Shown: positions 14,601 to 28,500 of the stretch, one piece after another
Position numbering within the stretch: position 1 is the stretch's first letter
Layout of the letters: each line of letters begins with the position of its first letter
DNA from: Ridgeia piscesae
Taxonomy: Eukaryota > Annelida > Polychaeta > Sabellida > Siboglinidae
Assembly (NCBI GenBank): GCA_025642075.2
Contig: JAODUO010000950.1
Span: 62,001 to 126,000, forward strand
Direction of reading: 5' to 3'
DNA: 64,000 nucleotides
Notes under the pieces: generated by a model
What the model saw: only the letters and a program-made list of their open reading frames with translations
Told to the model about the DNA's origin: nothing
The model's database searches: none
Position numbers and translations under genes: made by a program

Positions 14601-16905
14601 CGTAATCATAAACAGGGAGACGTCTGGGAAGCATAGAACAGCCGCATATTTATGGAGGATTTACAGTTTCAAACATGTTTCAAAGAGTGATAGCTGTGGT
14701 TTCACAATATTGTAATAGGGAGTTGATTCCAGGTTGTTGGCATGTTTGCCAATATTGAGCTTAAATTTAGGGAAAAAGAACTGTTTCGCAAATAAGGCAA
14801 GACTGGTCTGTGATGGTCTGTGATGTTGCAGCTAAACACTACAGAATTTGCTGCCATTGCTGCTGATGTCAACACTGATGACATATGCTATTTTTAGAAC
14901 AAACCTTTAGCGTCACGTGTTTGTACTTATTTTTGTACAATCATATTTTTAGATTGCTGATACATTTTTAGATTTTAGTCAATCTGTCATATTAAATGAA
15001 GTGCATCGGTCGGTTTGCAGTTCAGTCGACTGTTGGCCCATCTCTTGCGACCAACCGAGGCACTGTGTCAGAGAGTCTATGCAGTTGAGTTGCTGGCCAG
15101 TGAGCCGCGACGCAAGGACATTCTCAAGCTCACCCTCAATGTCAGCGGCATGGTATGTTTTTGTTTAATTTGTGCTCACCTGTAAACAGTGATCATAGCT
15201 GCTGTGCTTAGCTGTTGTCCATTGGCACAGTGATAGAACATCAAGTAAGGTATTTGGGATTTGAATCCTGTTTTGAGTCGGTGGTTGATTATTTCTAATG
15301 AATAGTGTTTGTGTAATGATGTAAATATGGCTGAATACTCCCCAGATTAAACAAGATGGCGTCCAGTTGAATAGATCTGTCATTGGGTGTAGTGTAAGTC
15401 ACTGAGCCGTCTGTCACAGTGGGAGGTCCTGTACTACATACTGTCGTACTTACTGTCCTCGTGCTTCACATTTCATTTCATTGACGATTTCAGTTGGCTT
15501 CGTTCTGTATGCAGGGAGCCAAGTTGGTGTACTTCCTGTACGAGCTACTGTGGCGCCACCTGGATGAGTTGTCGCGGCCGCAGCGTGGTGAGGTGGACGA
15601 CGTGATGGACGTGCTGCAGCAGCTTGGCCTGTCACCGCTGCGGCTGGGCACGAGAATCTCTCCAGACCTCAGGAACAGTCTGGAACAGGTGAGAGGATAT
15701 TTTCAAATTTTTTCAAAAGAACACATGTCAAGTTCCATCCATGGAATTTCATGTTTTTCTACGTCATCATAAAGATAATTATGCAATGTACAACTAATTT
15801 GCTGTACGTCAGAAAAATTCTGCATACTTGTTAAATTATTGGCTTTTGAAAATCGTCATCGCCTAACACAGGCACCAATGCTGCCTGTCATTTTGTTACG
15901 TCGTACGTATGAGCATGTCATACATATGAGCACGTCATACGTATGAGCACGTCATATGTATGAGCACGTCATACGTGTGAGCACGTCATACGTGTGAGCA
16001 CGTCATACGTATGAGCACGTCATACGTATGAGCATGTCATACGTATGAGCACGTCATACGTATGAGCACGTCATACGTATGAGCATGTCATACGTATGAG
16101 CATGTCATACGTATGAGCACGTCATACGTATGAGCATGTCATACGTATGAGCATGTCATACGTATGAGCATGTCATACGTATGAGCACGCGATCTATTTG
16201 TGGAAACATGCTGAAACAATGTAACACAATTTTCAATGGTGACATACAGAATCCGTCACTTGTCAGTCACTCTTGCAGGACGCGAGAGGGTGGGAGAAAC
16301 AACTGGGTCGGGAGAAGACAAATTGGAAGAAACGGACGGAGCAGGCCGCGGGCAGGTGAGACTTGTCCTCTCTTCCTCTCAATCTCCATCACACACAAAG
16401 AGCTCCTTCAACTAAAAGATGACACTGTAGTGTCAAGATGTCAACATGTAAAAGCTTATGGTTGCCATGGATTTGTATGTAATATGAGTCACATGATAAC
16501 ACATGGGGGAGCAGCCATTATTTTATTGCACGTGTCTTTCACTGTTGCAGTTATGCTCATGGGTCCAATCTTGCACTGGGTAATATGCATTGATTCAAGG
16601 AAATACACATATGGGATACTTGATATTTTTACCTAAATAGGATTGTACTATGCATTGTGTCATGTGTCATGTTGCCAATGTCTTGGAGAACAGATCAATC
16701 ACAGCAGCGTTTACATAATTTGAACATCTTGAATCTTTCACAAAATAATTATACTGATATGTTTAATGTTTATTTTGTCTATTTATTTATTTATTTTCAT
16801 ATACATTTAAGCCTTATATTGATGTTTGCATTAATCTTAGTTTATTAATGTTCTGATAATGTAATAATAATATGATTTTAATTATTTTATTTGGCAATGT
16901 CACAC

Positions 16906-16972
<67 letters not shown>

Positions 16973-19900
16973 GCCAATGTTGTTTACAGCCTTGACAATG
17001 TTTGTAAGATTAATTTTTTTTTACTAAATTAGCTAAATAAAATAATATATATATATATATATATTTAATATATATATTATATTTTATTGAATTGTATTAT
17101 TTTATTTAGCTAATTTACTATAAAAAAAATAATGATAATAATATAATATATATATTATATTTTATTGAATTGTATTATTTTATTTAGTTAATTTAGTTAA
17201 TTTTTTTAAATCTTACAAACATTGTCAAGCGCTGTAAACAACATTGGCGGTCATAAATATTATTACGTAAATTAGAACATTCCAGCAACTTCCTGCACAT
17301 GATAATTTCTACATTGCCTGTGTCCAGGATCTTGCGTCGACTGGACGGCCTGAGTAAGAAGGTGACTGCATCAGCGATGGACGTGACGAGGACAGTCAAC
17401 AACATGCAGAACGTACAGCGCAAGAAGTTCCTGGAACACGTCAAGAGTGAGCTGACTCACTCACTCCATCTGAAGAGAGGGTGGCAGCAGCTGATCCAAC
17501 AGCTCACTCATGAGAGGTGGGAGTAACTTCTGTAAAAAGATCAGATTTATTTTAAGTTTTTTTTTTTTTACGTTGACGATTTGAAGAACTGTTTCCACCT
17601 AATTGTAGCTCACCTTTTTAAAGTAGGATTGCTTTTTTCAGAGCTATCTGGTATTGTGCCAAGTCGTATCCGTCGTCATGGCAACTAGACGCGACAGAAG
17701 GGCCATCTCGGATTCGTAAGCGCACCCAGCGAACGCATCTAGGGATAGCGAGTCGCTTTCTGCGTCCTGAATATCGCCATAAATTGGGTGAGTGACATCC
17801 CTGAATAGATTGTCACATCAGTGACACCCCCAGCCTGATGTCATGTGACCACCAATGGTCAACATTATGCTACATTACATTCCATTGCATCACATTACAT
17901 GTATTATTTAATAATGATATCAGATAGATATTATTCTTTCTAAATAATACTTTTTCTTGTATCTAAAAACTGTACAAAAACCATCTGGGGTCTACCATTT
18001 CACCATATAAGTAGACACAACACCAGAAACTAATTAGCATTCAAAAATTACTGTGATGGAAAGTTTTGTGTCTGAAAAATTCTCCTGCGTGTGAAAATCA
18101 CAAACAATGTTAATTGTTTCAGATTCGGAGAAGTTTGAGCCTCCCCTCTCTTTCCTCTTCCAAGACGGTGGGAACAACTCTGACTCGGCCACATTGCTGT
18201 ACAAGCTGCACACATCAGAAAACATCCAGTGAGTGTCGTGAATCTTTCTCATTGTTAGCGGGGCTTAATCCTGTCTCACTCATGCAAATGTAATGATGTC
18301 ATTTTGAGAAAGTCCCTGGCATGAGAGACCAACCGAGTGACCTGTTTGCCAACCTCTGTTACTGTGCTGGCGTGATATTGTGTCTTCGTGTCTAACGTGG
18401 TGTGATAGTTTGTAGACAAGTTCCATTTCATGTTTTCATATAGCTTGTTCCTGTCATTACGGTCACATTTAGCTGGGTCAGTTACAATCGGTATCAAGTC
18501 ACTAATTTCTCTTGTTTACTAAAGAATACTTACATGTATTCAGCAAGATATTATACAGGCATATAATAAAACATCAGTAAAATACTAAAATTACATTTGC
18601 AAATATACCAGAAGCACATTTGAATATGTTCTACTAAAAATATAGATAATATATTTTTTACTTTGATGGATTTTGGGTCATTACGTTTTGCATAAATAAA
18701 AAAAAAAATATCCAAAGTTTATGCATATAACATTTTAATACAATGATGATCTTGGTCAAGTGTCCATTTTTTATTTTGTCAATTCACAGTAAACTGTTAA
18801 GGGTACCAATACAGTATCTTAAGTGGAAGAATAATTTCACAACATTTCACAACATTTCTAACCCTTGCGTTGTGATTTCACTTTTTCATGTGTCATGCAT
18901 GTACCCAGTGTTTCCATGGTAACGTGTTTCATGTACACATGCGTTTGTACTCAGCGTTTCCATGGTGACGTTTTGTTTCAGATACACATGTGTATGTGTG
19001 AATGTGACGCCATCTAGTGAGACATCCGGGGCACTACTCATAGGTGTGTAGGGGCGATTTGATGAGGTGAACTGTGAGAAAATGTGACATTTTAATAATT
19101 AACTCACAGCAGTAACAATTTGCAGCAACAACAATTCACTAACCACAGACTTTGCTGCTTGTCTGTTAGATAACAATAATGTTAAGGTAGAGTTAACTAA
19201 CATAGAAATGGTTGGAGTGGATAGTTCAGTTATATGTTCTCTCATACAAATGCATTCCACAATAACTTGTGTTACTAACATCTGTACAGTGTGTTCTTAT
19301 AACCTTAATGCCATTTTAATTAAAATTTTGTGTCAAAAATGCACAACAAATAAAAGCGTAACGCAAATTTTAAGTGTTTCAAGTCAGCCTAAATGCATGA
19401 CTGTTTTTGGAGGGGGGTGTTATTTTTTCATACTATATAAGGTAGTATACTGTACTGACTTCAGTGAGGTCTGACAATAGTAATGTTGCCATGGTTACAG
19501 GTCACAGTGATGTATACTTTGTGGCTGACCAAGACATCATGGACGCCAGTCACACACAGGTCAGTGACCTTGTTCCCAGGTCCAGAAATGGAAGTTGTTA
19601 CTTTTTTATTAAGTTGGCATCTGGCCAGTTTGTCTTTGTTCACGATACCGTGATTTATAAGAACTTAACTTTACCTACACTAGAAATGTGTGATAAACTA
19701 ATAATCGTTTATAAAATGGGTAATTCCGTTTCATAACTGATTGTTATCCTATCACATCTTTCTAGATGAGGAAAGAAACATACTAAATTAAAAACATTAC
19801 ATTGCTGAAATGTAAAGTGAAATATATCATATAATTGTTGTAGCTATTATGATTATCATACACAGCATATTTACATGGTGTATATGTGTATGTGTTTTGC

Positions 19901-22900
19901 TATATGTGATATTCACAATGATTGAATTAAATGTTTCAACGTCGAGTGACTCTCAATAAAGTAAATATGTTAATGAAATATATAATTAAATTAATTGAAT
20001 ATAAAACTTGTCAATACAACAAAAATAAATAAAATAAAAGGTCCATGTTTCTAAGAAAAATACTTTAAAAATCTATCCTAAAAACGCAGAAAACGTCACA
20101 TTTTAAGTAAGATTGTTATGATGACACTTATAATAGTAATTATAACACTTCCACAGCAGCTGCATCCTTGACAATTGAAGCTCAGATGTGCAACAAACAA
20201 AATCATTTGGCATAATACAAAATGGGGACAGACAAAAGTCGTCATTGGCACATGGAACCGCCGAAAATTTATGTTGGCAAAGCAATTTCAAAGAAATATG
20301 TTTTCAGCGTTTGTTTACAAAAGCTGGCTATAGTTTCGGAAGATTTAATTGTAACACGGAGTTGATTCCAGATTGTTGGCGCAGCTACAGGGAAAGTGCA
20401 TTTGCCAATATTGAGATGTGTTTGATGAGAACCTGATGAGAAATGTGTTTGATGAGAACCTGATGAGAGATGTGTTTGATGAGAACCTCATGAGAGATGT
20501 GTTTGATGAGAACTTGATGAGAGATGTGTTTGATGAGAACTTGATGATAGATGTGTTTGTTGAGAACCTGATGAGCGATGTGTTTTGCAGACCCTGGCGG
20601 ACCACAAGGACCTATTCTTCCTCCAGCTGCCTCAGGATGACATCAAGGAGATCCACAGACGGAGGTATCAGCTCAAGGACAATGCGCTCGAGATCTTCCT
20701 CACCAATGGCAAGACGTGTCTCATCGCCTTCTCGTCCACGCAGGTATATCATCAGTCATACACACTTTAGTTTCGTATGATTTATCTACTGTTATTAGAT
20801 TTGTATTGCAAAGTGTTGAACAGTAATTTTTTTTATGTTTCTTATCAGTCTTTTGTTGTTCTTTTATAATATGGTGTTTTATTTTATTAGGGTAATCTTG
20901 TCGATTGTTGTAGATGGTTGTTGTAGAATTAGTAGGATTTGGACAGTTCAGTGACATTGCCAAAACATGAGTATTACTCATCAGACCTGATGACGCCAGC
21001 TTGTGTAATTATAGAAGTGCTAACTTGACACCAGGTGGCATCACTCATTCTTGTATCCTGTTACTGGAGTTTTTGATAAATATTATATTTGATAGATGGT
21101 ACTGAATATTGACTGTTAACCGGTACGTTTATTCCATTTATTAACAACCATCCTCATCATATTAGAAACCTTTGTTGACAATTACAATGATTACGCAATT
21201 CGTGTACGACCGACATTTTTATGACCAGTGCTTGTGTGTGTTGCCATGCGTCCTTATGAAGAGGCACATTAGGTCATTTGTGAAATACCCATCACTGACA
21301 TGTCAGATGTAATGATTGGTTTTTGTGGCACTTATCAAAACGAAAGTGAAAGGGATAAGGCATTTGGAGGGGAACGGGTAGAAGTTTTCTAAATATTGAA
21401 CATATAGGAAAATGTTGATAAAACGTGTTTTTCTTAGTTAAGAAAGATCGACGAACATGAAGTAAACATCAGTGAATGAACAGTGTAGAATCGATATCAG
21501 AATGTGTTCATTCTCACAGATCAATATTTCTGAATGGAACAGGTTGTCTGTTGATTGTGTGTCACATGAATACATTTGACAACAAAGTCAACATAAACAA
21601 AAGAGGGCAGGAATACACATTAATTAAAACAGATTACACTGTTGATAACCCAAATGTTTCCTTGTCCACTTGCCATCTGGAATTAATTCTCTTGATGGCA
21701 ATCTTTGTTAAAAAAATATGTGAAACAAATGGCAACTCTTACAACTAACATAGTGCATGTCACCTACCAGCTTCCACCTCCCAGATCCCTGATTTCTGTT
21801 TCTCCCCCACTAGGACAGGGATGAGCTACATTCCCAGCTGGTTGCCCTGAGACTGCCCAATGTGATTGAGACAGAGAATCTCACGGCCGTGCAGCAATAC
21901 TGGCTCAACGGCCGCATCACTAACTTCGAGTACCTCAGCTACCTCAACAAGATGGCGGGGCGGTCCTTCAACGACCTCATGCAGTACCCAGTGCTTCCCT
22001 TCATCCTCGCGAAATACACCGGCAACACACTTGACCTCGATGACTCTCACTCCTACAGGTTCGTGTCATCAACTACAATGTGTCCTGTTCTGATTGGCTT
22101 AAAAGATCTGGGGACCATTTCGCTATAATTCTTCTTCTTCCTTGCTTTTTCCCACTAGGTGGGGTCAGCAGCCTGAATTCTTGACCTCCAGAATTTTCTC
22201 TCATGGGCATCCATCCTCTGGGGTGATCCACAGTTCCTGCATGTCCCTTCCGACACAATCCATCCATCTCCCTCTTGGTCGGCTTCTTGGTCTTTTTCCT
22301 GGTATTATCATGTCCACAACTGCTCTCACTTCGTTGTTCTCTTCCATTTTCTGCATGTGTCCATACCAGCGTAGCCTCATTTCTCTGACTTTCTCTTGTA
22401 TGCTAGTCACTCCTAGCTCCTTTCTGATGTCCACACTGTTTACTTTGTCTCTCAGTGTTACACCTTTAATTCTTCTCAACATCCTCATCTCTGTTTTCTC
22501 AATAAGTTAAAGAGCTCTTAAGGGAAAATGTATCATTAAACAAAATCAGTTGTTAAAATAAATGAGTTTTTTCTAAATGCAAATGTCAATTGGCGTATTA
22601 CCAAGGACAGTATTTCTATGATACACCATTGACTGACAATGTTCAGCTGGTGCATAAGGTGTTGACAGTTGACAGGTATTCAAGGTTGCTGTTAAGGATC
22701 AAAATTGATTTTAATGTGCAAACTTGGGTTGAAGAGCTCTTAACAACATTAATGAAATGGTCCCCTGTAGGCGATTTTATTAACATTTATATCAGGTTTT
22801 ATGCCTGGTTTTGATGTTTAAATTCACTATTCTTCTAATAGTGATCTTGTGTGTCACGAAGATAGTGTCTTTGGTTTTACATGGTGAACAGTCCTCAGAA

Positions 22901-25390
22901 ATGTTTGACCTAACAAGAGGTTTTGTTTGTACTTCAAAGGTTTTGTACCTCAATATAGCACTTACGTCTACACTACGTAGTAATTATCTCAAAAACCATA
23001 AATATCTTGGCTGCATGACAGTGTAAACCACAAGATGTTTTTATGTAATATGTTTATTTTACGTCATGACATGTTACAAATTGATTGATATTATTTAACT
23101 CAATGTAGCATTTCGTCAAAGTAACAGTTGCCAACAGATTTACCATGGAAGATCACCACATTATGTAAGAAAATCAAGTATGCAATCATGTTGAAATTGT
23201 CAACAACAGGTCTTTGTCAAAATAACTGACTTTGGTGTATTGTAAAAAACAGGCAAATAATATTTAATTGCCCTGATTAGCATAGATCATTTGTATATTA
23301 ACTGTGTGATTAATAACTCTTTCAGGAACCTGGCAAAGCCCATCTCTGTGCAAGACAAATCGACAGAACAGAAGCACATTGATAAATACAAGGTGAATGC
23401 AGTTTTATTCTGTTATTTCTACATAACATTTCAATTGATTTTCATCATAAGAGTTGTTAAATTAATTCTGTAACATTAGAAGTCAATATCGCAAATTTCA
23501 AAAAGCATTGCTAATTTGATAAAAAAAAGGTTTGGTACCTGTGTAGTAATATTTAGGCTATGCACTATGACTACCTGAGAAAGTAATCTCAAACATTATC
23601 CATTTAATTATTATTTCATTATCAATTAAGTAAAAAAATTTCCCTCCTCCAACAATTTAAAATTATCATGTAACTTTTAAGCATAATAATTTTTATATTC
23701 TCATAAAATGCATAATTTTGTGCATGTCACTGAATTCTTCACATCTAATGGATTTATCCAGATTTACAAAGTGACACAACATTAATGTTCTTTCAGTCCT
23801 ACCAATGTGCAGGCAGTGTGCAATGTACCTCTTTATCATTAACTCACCCTCTGTGCTCAAATTACCCTACCTGCTCAGCTTACCTTATTGATGATGATTA
23901 ACTCACCCTCAGTGCTCAACTTGCCCCTGTGGTTAACTCACTCCTCTCTACTCAATCTACCACGGTGGTTAATTCACCCCCCATGTTTAATTTACCCACC
24001 TGTAACTAACTCTCTCCTCTCGGCACCCTTTATGCTAAAGTTATCCTGTGGGTGATCTCACACTCTGAACTCACTCTCTTAACCCTTATGATTACCCCAC
24101 CCCTCTATGCTCATCTTACCCTGTCATTAACCCCCCCCGTGTGTGTCCAGTACTTGGAGCGAGAGAAGTTGAAGCCGGACAGTGTGGGTGACCTGGCAGA
24201 GAACCGCCCCGCGCCCTACCACTACGGGTCCCACTACTCCAACAGTGGCACAGTGCTACACTTCCTGGTCCGTCTACCGCCCTTCACACAGATGTTCCTG
24301 CACTACCAAGGTCAGTCTGGGGTCATCACCCCCTACACTCTCCCCCACTCCCCAGGTGGACACCTGTGAGACCATTCCGCTGAGATAAGGAGTGTTTTAA
24401 GGAAAATCTCTAGGACCGTTCCACTAAGGAGCTTTTAATAAGAAAAATCCATCATTAACTAGAATATGTGGTTATTAAAGGTGTTTTTTAAATTAATAAA
24501 AATGATGATGTGGTGTCACTGAGGACACTATTTCTGTGACACACCTCTGAGAGTTGAGCTTATGAACTCATGCGAAATGAAACAGTTTCTTGTTGCTGAG
24601 TGTTGAGTAAACACACACAGTTTATCATCGGTGATAATGTATTGGTGATGATAATATTTTAGCACTGAACTGAGTAGTGTTATTTGCCACATAATGTAGC
24701 AAAAATAGTGATGTTTTAGATGATATTGGCATTATTAGTCTCTGTGGAGCAGATAACGTTTACTCTCGGTGGCCATTAGTTGTAACTACTGTAATATTTT
24801 TTACAATATTTATTATATTATATTTCTCTTGTCCTCTCTAATGAGCAGCAGGGATGTATTAAATGGGACTTGAATTGAAGACAACTAGTTAGCCAAACCA
24901 GTTGCTGGCAAAGCTAGTTAAATATGATGTTGACTGGTGTACTATTCATAAAACTAGTGGTCAGTAAGAATATACTTGACTGGACATTGCAGACAACCAG
25001 TTTGACCTGCCAGACAGAACATTCCACTCCATGGAGACGTCCTGGAGATTGGCCAGCTTCAAGGAACTTATCCCAGAATTCTTCTTCCTGCCTGACTTCC
25101 TGTGCAACAATGAAGGTAAGATAATAGATCAGTTACATTTGTATTACTGATTCATCATGCTTTAGTTTGTTTGAAACAGACACAGGAAATTATTGGTTGG
25201 TAAAAATTGTTGATGAAGGTTTGCAAGTATCTATATTTGCATCATTTGGCAAACGTCACTAAGCATTCGCTGCATTTGTTTTAGGTAATACTGGCATATT
25301 GAATTAATTTAATCGAATAAATTAACTATTGGGGTTTTGTATAGAGAATTTGTATTCAGTTAACTATGTTTTATATATATATATATATAA

Positions 25391-25431
<41 letters not shown>

Positions 25432-25462
25432 TATATATATATATATATACATCAGACTTAAA

Positions 25463-25511
<49 letters not shown>

Positions 25512-28500
25512 ATATATGTTTTTAAGACTATTAATTTCGATCGGATCATTAGTTCCGCATTTAGACAAGTATTAACTATTTATTTTTAGAAAAACAATAC
25601 ATTTTTACTGAACAGTGGATGCTGTTTTTATTTTGAAATATATTTTAGTAATTTTTTTAGGAACAACATTTCAAAGAAATAATTTTTACCTGCCAAACAA
25701 AATACATATTTTCTTGTAGTTCTCATGCATTGTCAATGCTAATTTATATAGTAATAATTTTATTTAATGTTCCTGTGAAACTGAAAGAAATGATACATGA
25801 TCATAAAAAGAAAGTTTGTATACACAGTACACAGGAGCAGCAGAGATGTATGGAGAGAGATCTATTTCAGGGTTCAATCTTGGTGTCCGTCAGTCTGGCC
25901 ACCCAGTGTCAGATGTCACCCTGCCGCCGTGGTGTCACGGTGATGCCCGGCGGTTTGTCCTCATCCACCGACAGGCCCTGGAGTCTGACTACGTGTCAGC
26001 CAACATTAGTGCCTGGATAGACCTCATCTTTGGCTTCAAGCAGACGGGACGGGCAGCCATTGATGCCATCAATGTCTTCCATCCTGCAGTAAGCTGAACA
26101 TACTTTATTGTTGTGCTAAATATTGCCACTGATGTTACATGAAATATGATGTGATGTTGTTAGAGTGCAAAGTGTTGAAGGACATGATTGGTCCAGGGTT
26201 GTGTTGAGGAACATGATTGGTCCAGGGTTGTGTTGAAGAACATGATTGGTCCAGGGTTGTGTTGAGGAACATGATTGGTCCAGGGTTGTGTTGAAGGACA
26301 TGATTGGTCCAGGGTTGTGTTGAGGAACATGATTGGTCCAGGGTTGTGTTGAAGAACATGATTGGTCCAGGGTTGTGTTGAGGAACATGATTGGTCCAGG
26401 GTTGTGTGGGAACGTGCTGTAAGAGGAAATATAAACATCTAGTTCATCATAAACTATTATTATAATATTACATGCCAACATTTTGGATGCAACTGTAATT
26501 ATATAGCTAAATTGTATGGACAAGAAAGCATATAAAATAGCTTTGTAGCTGCCCTGGAATGTGTTATCACATCTGTTGTTATTCTGTATGCGCCAAAGGA
26601 AAGCCAGTCTGGAAGATAAACGTTTGTTTCAGACATACTTTGGCATTGACGTTGACAGCATAGCTGACCCCGTTGGGAGGAATGCCACCCGCACCATGAT
26701 CAAGACGTATGGACAGACTCCCAAACAACTCTTCCGTCACGTCCACCCCTCTCCCCATGTCTCAGGCAGGGAAGGTGGACTGAGGGGATATGCCAAGAGC
26801 CAGGTAGGGGATTCATGTACAGATTTGTACAGAAACGTCTGATGGAATTAGGAAAATAATCTATATAAATTTCATTGTTATTTGTTATGTTTTTCTGGGA
26901 TTTAGGAAAATGTTAGTCAATGAAATATAACAACAAAAATATGCAACACTGGTATAACTGGAACAGCATGCAGGTAAAATATAAAATGATAAATCTTCAA
27001 TATTTTGTACATATGAATAACTTGTAAGTTGTTTTAATTTTTTCTCCTAAATATGTACCACTTTGGTGCTGCTGCTTGCAATAAACCTGACCGTTTCCTA
27101 TTGCAGCTACAGCCCCTGAGGAACATTTCGGGGTTGAAGTGGGGTAACTACGTGGGGTCCCCCGACTGGCCGGACCCCGTGTTGTCGTGGTTGCAGCCCC
27201 ATGGATCCGCAGTCTCCTCCCTCGTCGCCCTGCCCACTGGCGAAGTGTTCGGGCTCGGCCCAAACAGCTGTCTCATTGTGATGTACAGCAAGGAGAAAGG
27301 TCTGTCTTGTCAGTTACACTACACTGGCCAATGTTTTAGTTAAATTCTGGAGAATTGGACCCTGAAATGGCTCACCAGTACTCTCCAGCTACACACCCTG
27401 CCATAGACTTGCAATGACCCCCCCACCCTCCTCCCAGGACCTCAACCAGACATCCCGGTGTACACAGATGGATTTCCTTGTTTTCCGAGAATTCAAATTT
27501 CATAACAAACCCACGAAACTCCCAGAAAATTGTTGACTGAAATCACTGACTTTTGTGTAAGTTTACCCTCGATAAGTTAAGGAATTTACGAAAGAACCAA
27601 CAAATGCAACCTCGTCCCTACCTCGCCAGGAATTAAGGGGAAGAAGGATATGCATGTTGAGACATTGATATCATGTTTACAGCAGTTGCTGTTTGTCTGT
27701 CAGAATGACAGTCTAGCAAACTAAATTAATAGTAATAATGATAAATAAGTAACATCTACAGGCGCCAGTCTGAATCTGACCCCAGTGGCACAGCAAGACC
27801 AAACACATCCAGCGTGCAGTTTGTGAAGTTTAAAGCGACATGATCAGTTTGTGGCTTTTTATTTCAAAATCATGTTAATCAGTATAAGTTATAACTATTG
27901 TACTGTCCTGACCGCCAATAAATGTTTTATCAAAACAGAACTGACTTCGTAATGTTAAACATCGAATGTTTATAAGATTCCCGATGCTGTCACTCAAATC
28001 GCCGCGAGTGACATCCGCCCTTTGACCTTTACCAACTAGGAGCCATGCACCTGGCTGGGTGTGGCGTTAGTGGCGTCAACTTGTGTTCACGTGATACTGC
28101 ATCGCGTGATCATGCATTTCCTTCTGGGCTTTTAGCCACGCCTACAACGGTTTCGAAAACGCCTCGTGGTCGATGTGTACACAGAGTTAAGCGCCCTTAC
28201 TGCTGTCTATTTTCAAGCCCCTAAATAGTACATGAAAATCATATATTTTGACTGTCTTTACGCTATAATAGGTATAAAATATACCATATAACATGATTTT
28301 GCAATAATAATTAAAAGCCACGAATGGACCGTGTCACTTTAAAATATATAATAGCTACCTGTGTGGTGTTGGAAAGAAGTCTTGACAGTGACGCCTCTGT
28401 GCTCTGTGCAGGTGTCACAGCCATGAGGACAGTGGACGTCCTCTGGGCAGCCATTGTCAGTTGGGGACACGCTGACAGCATCATCCGCCTGAGGAACAGG

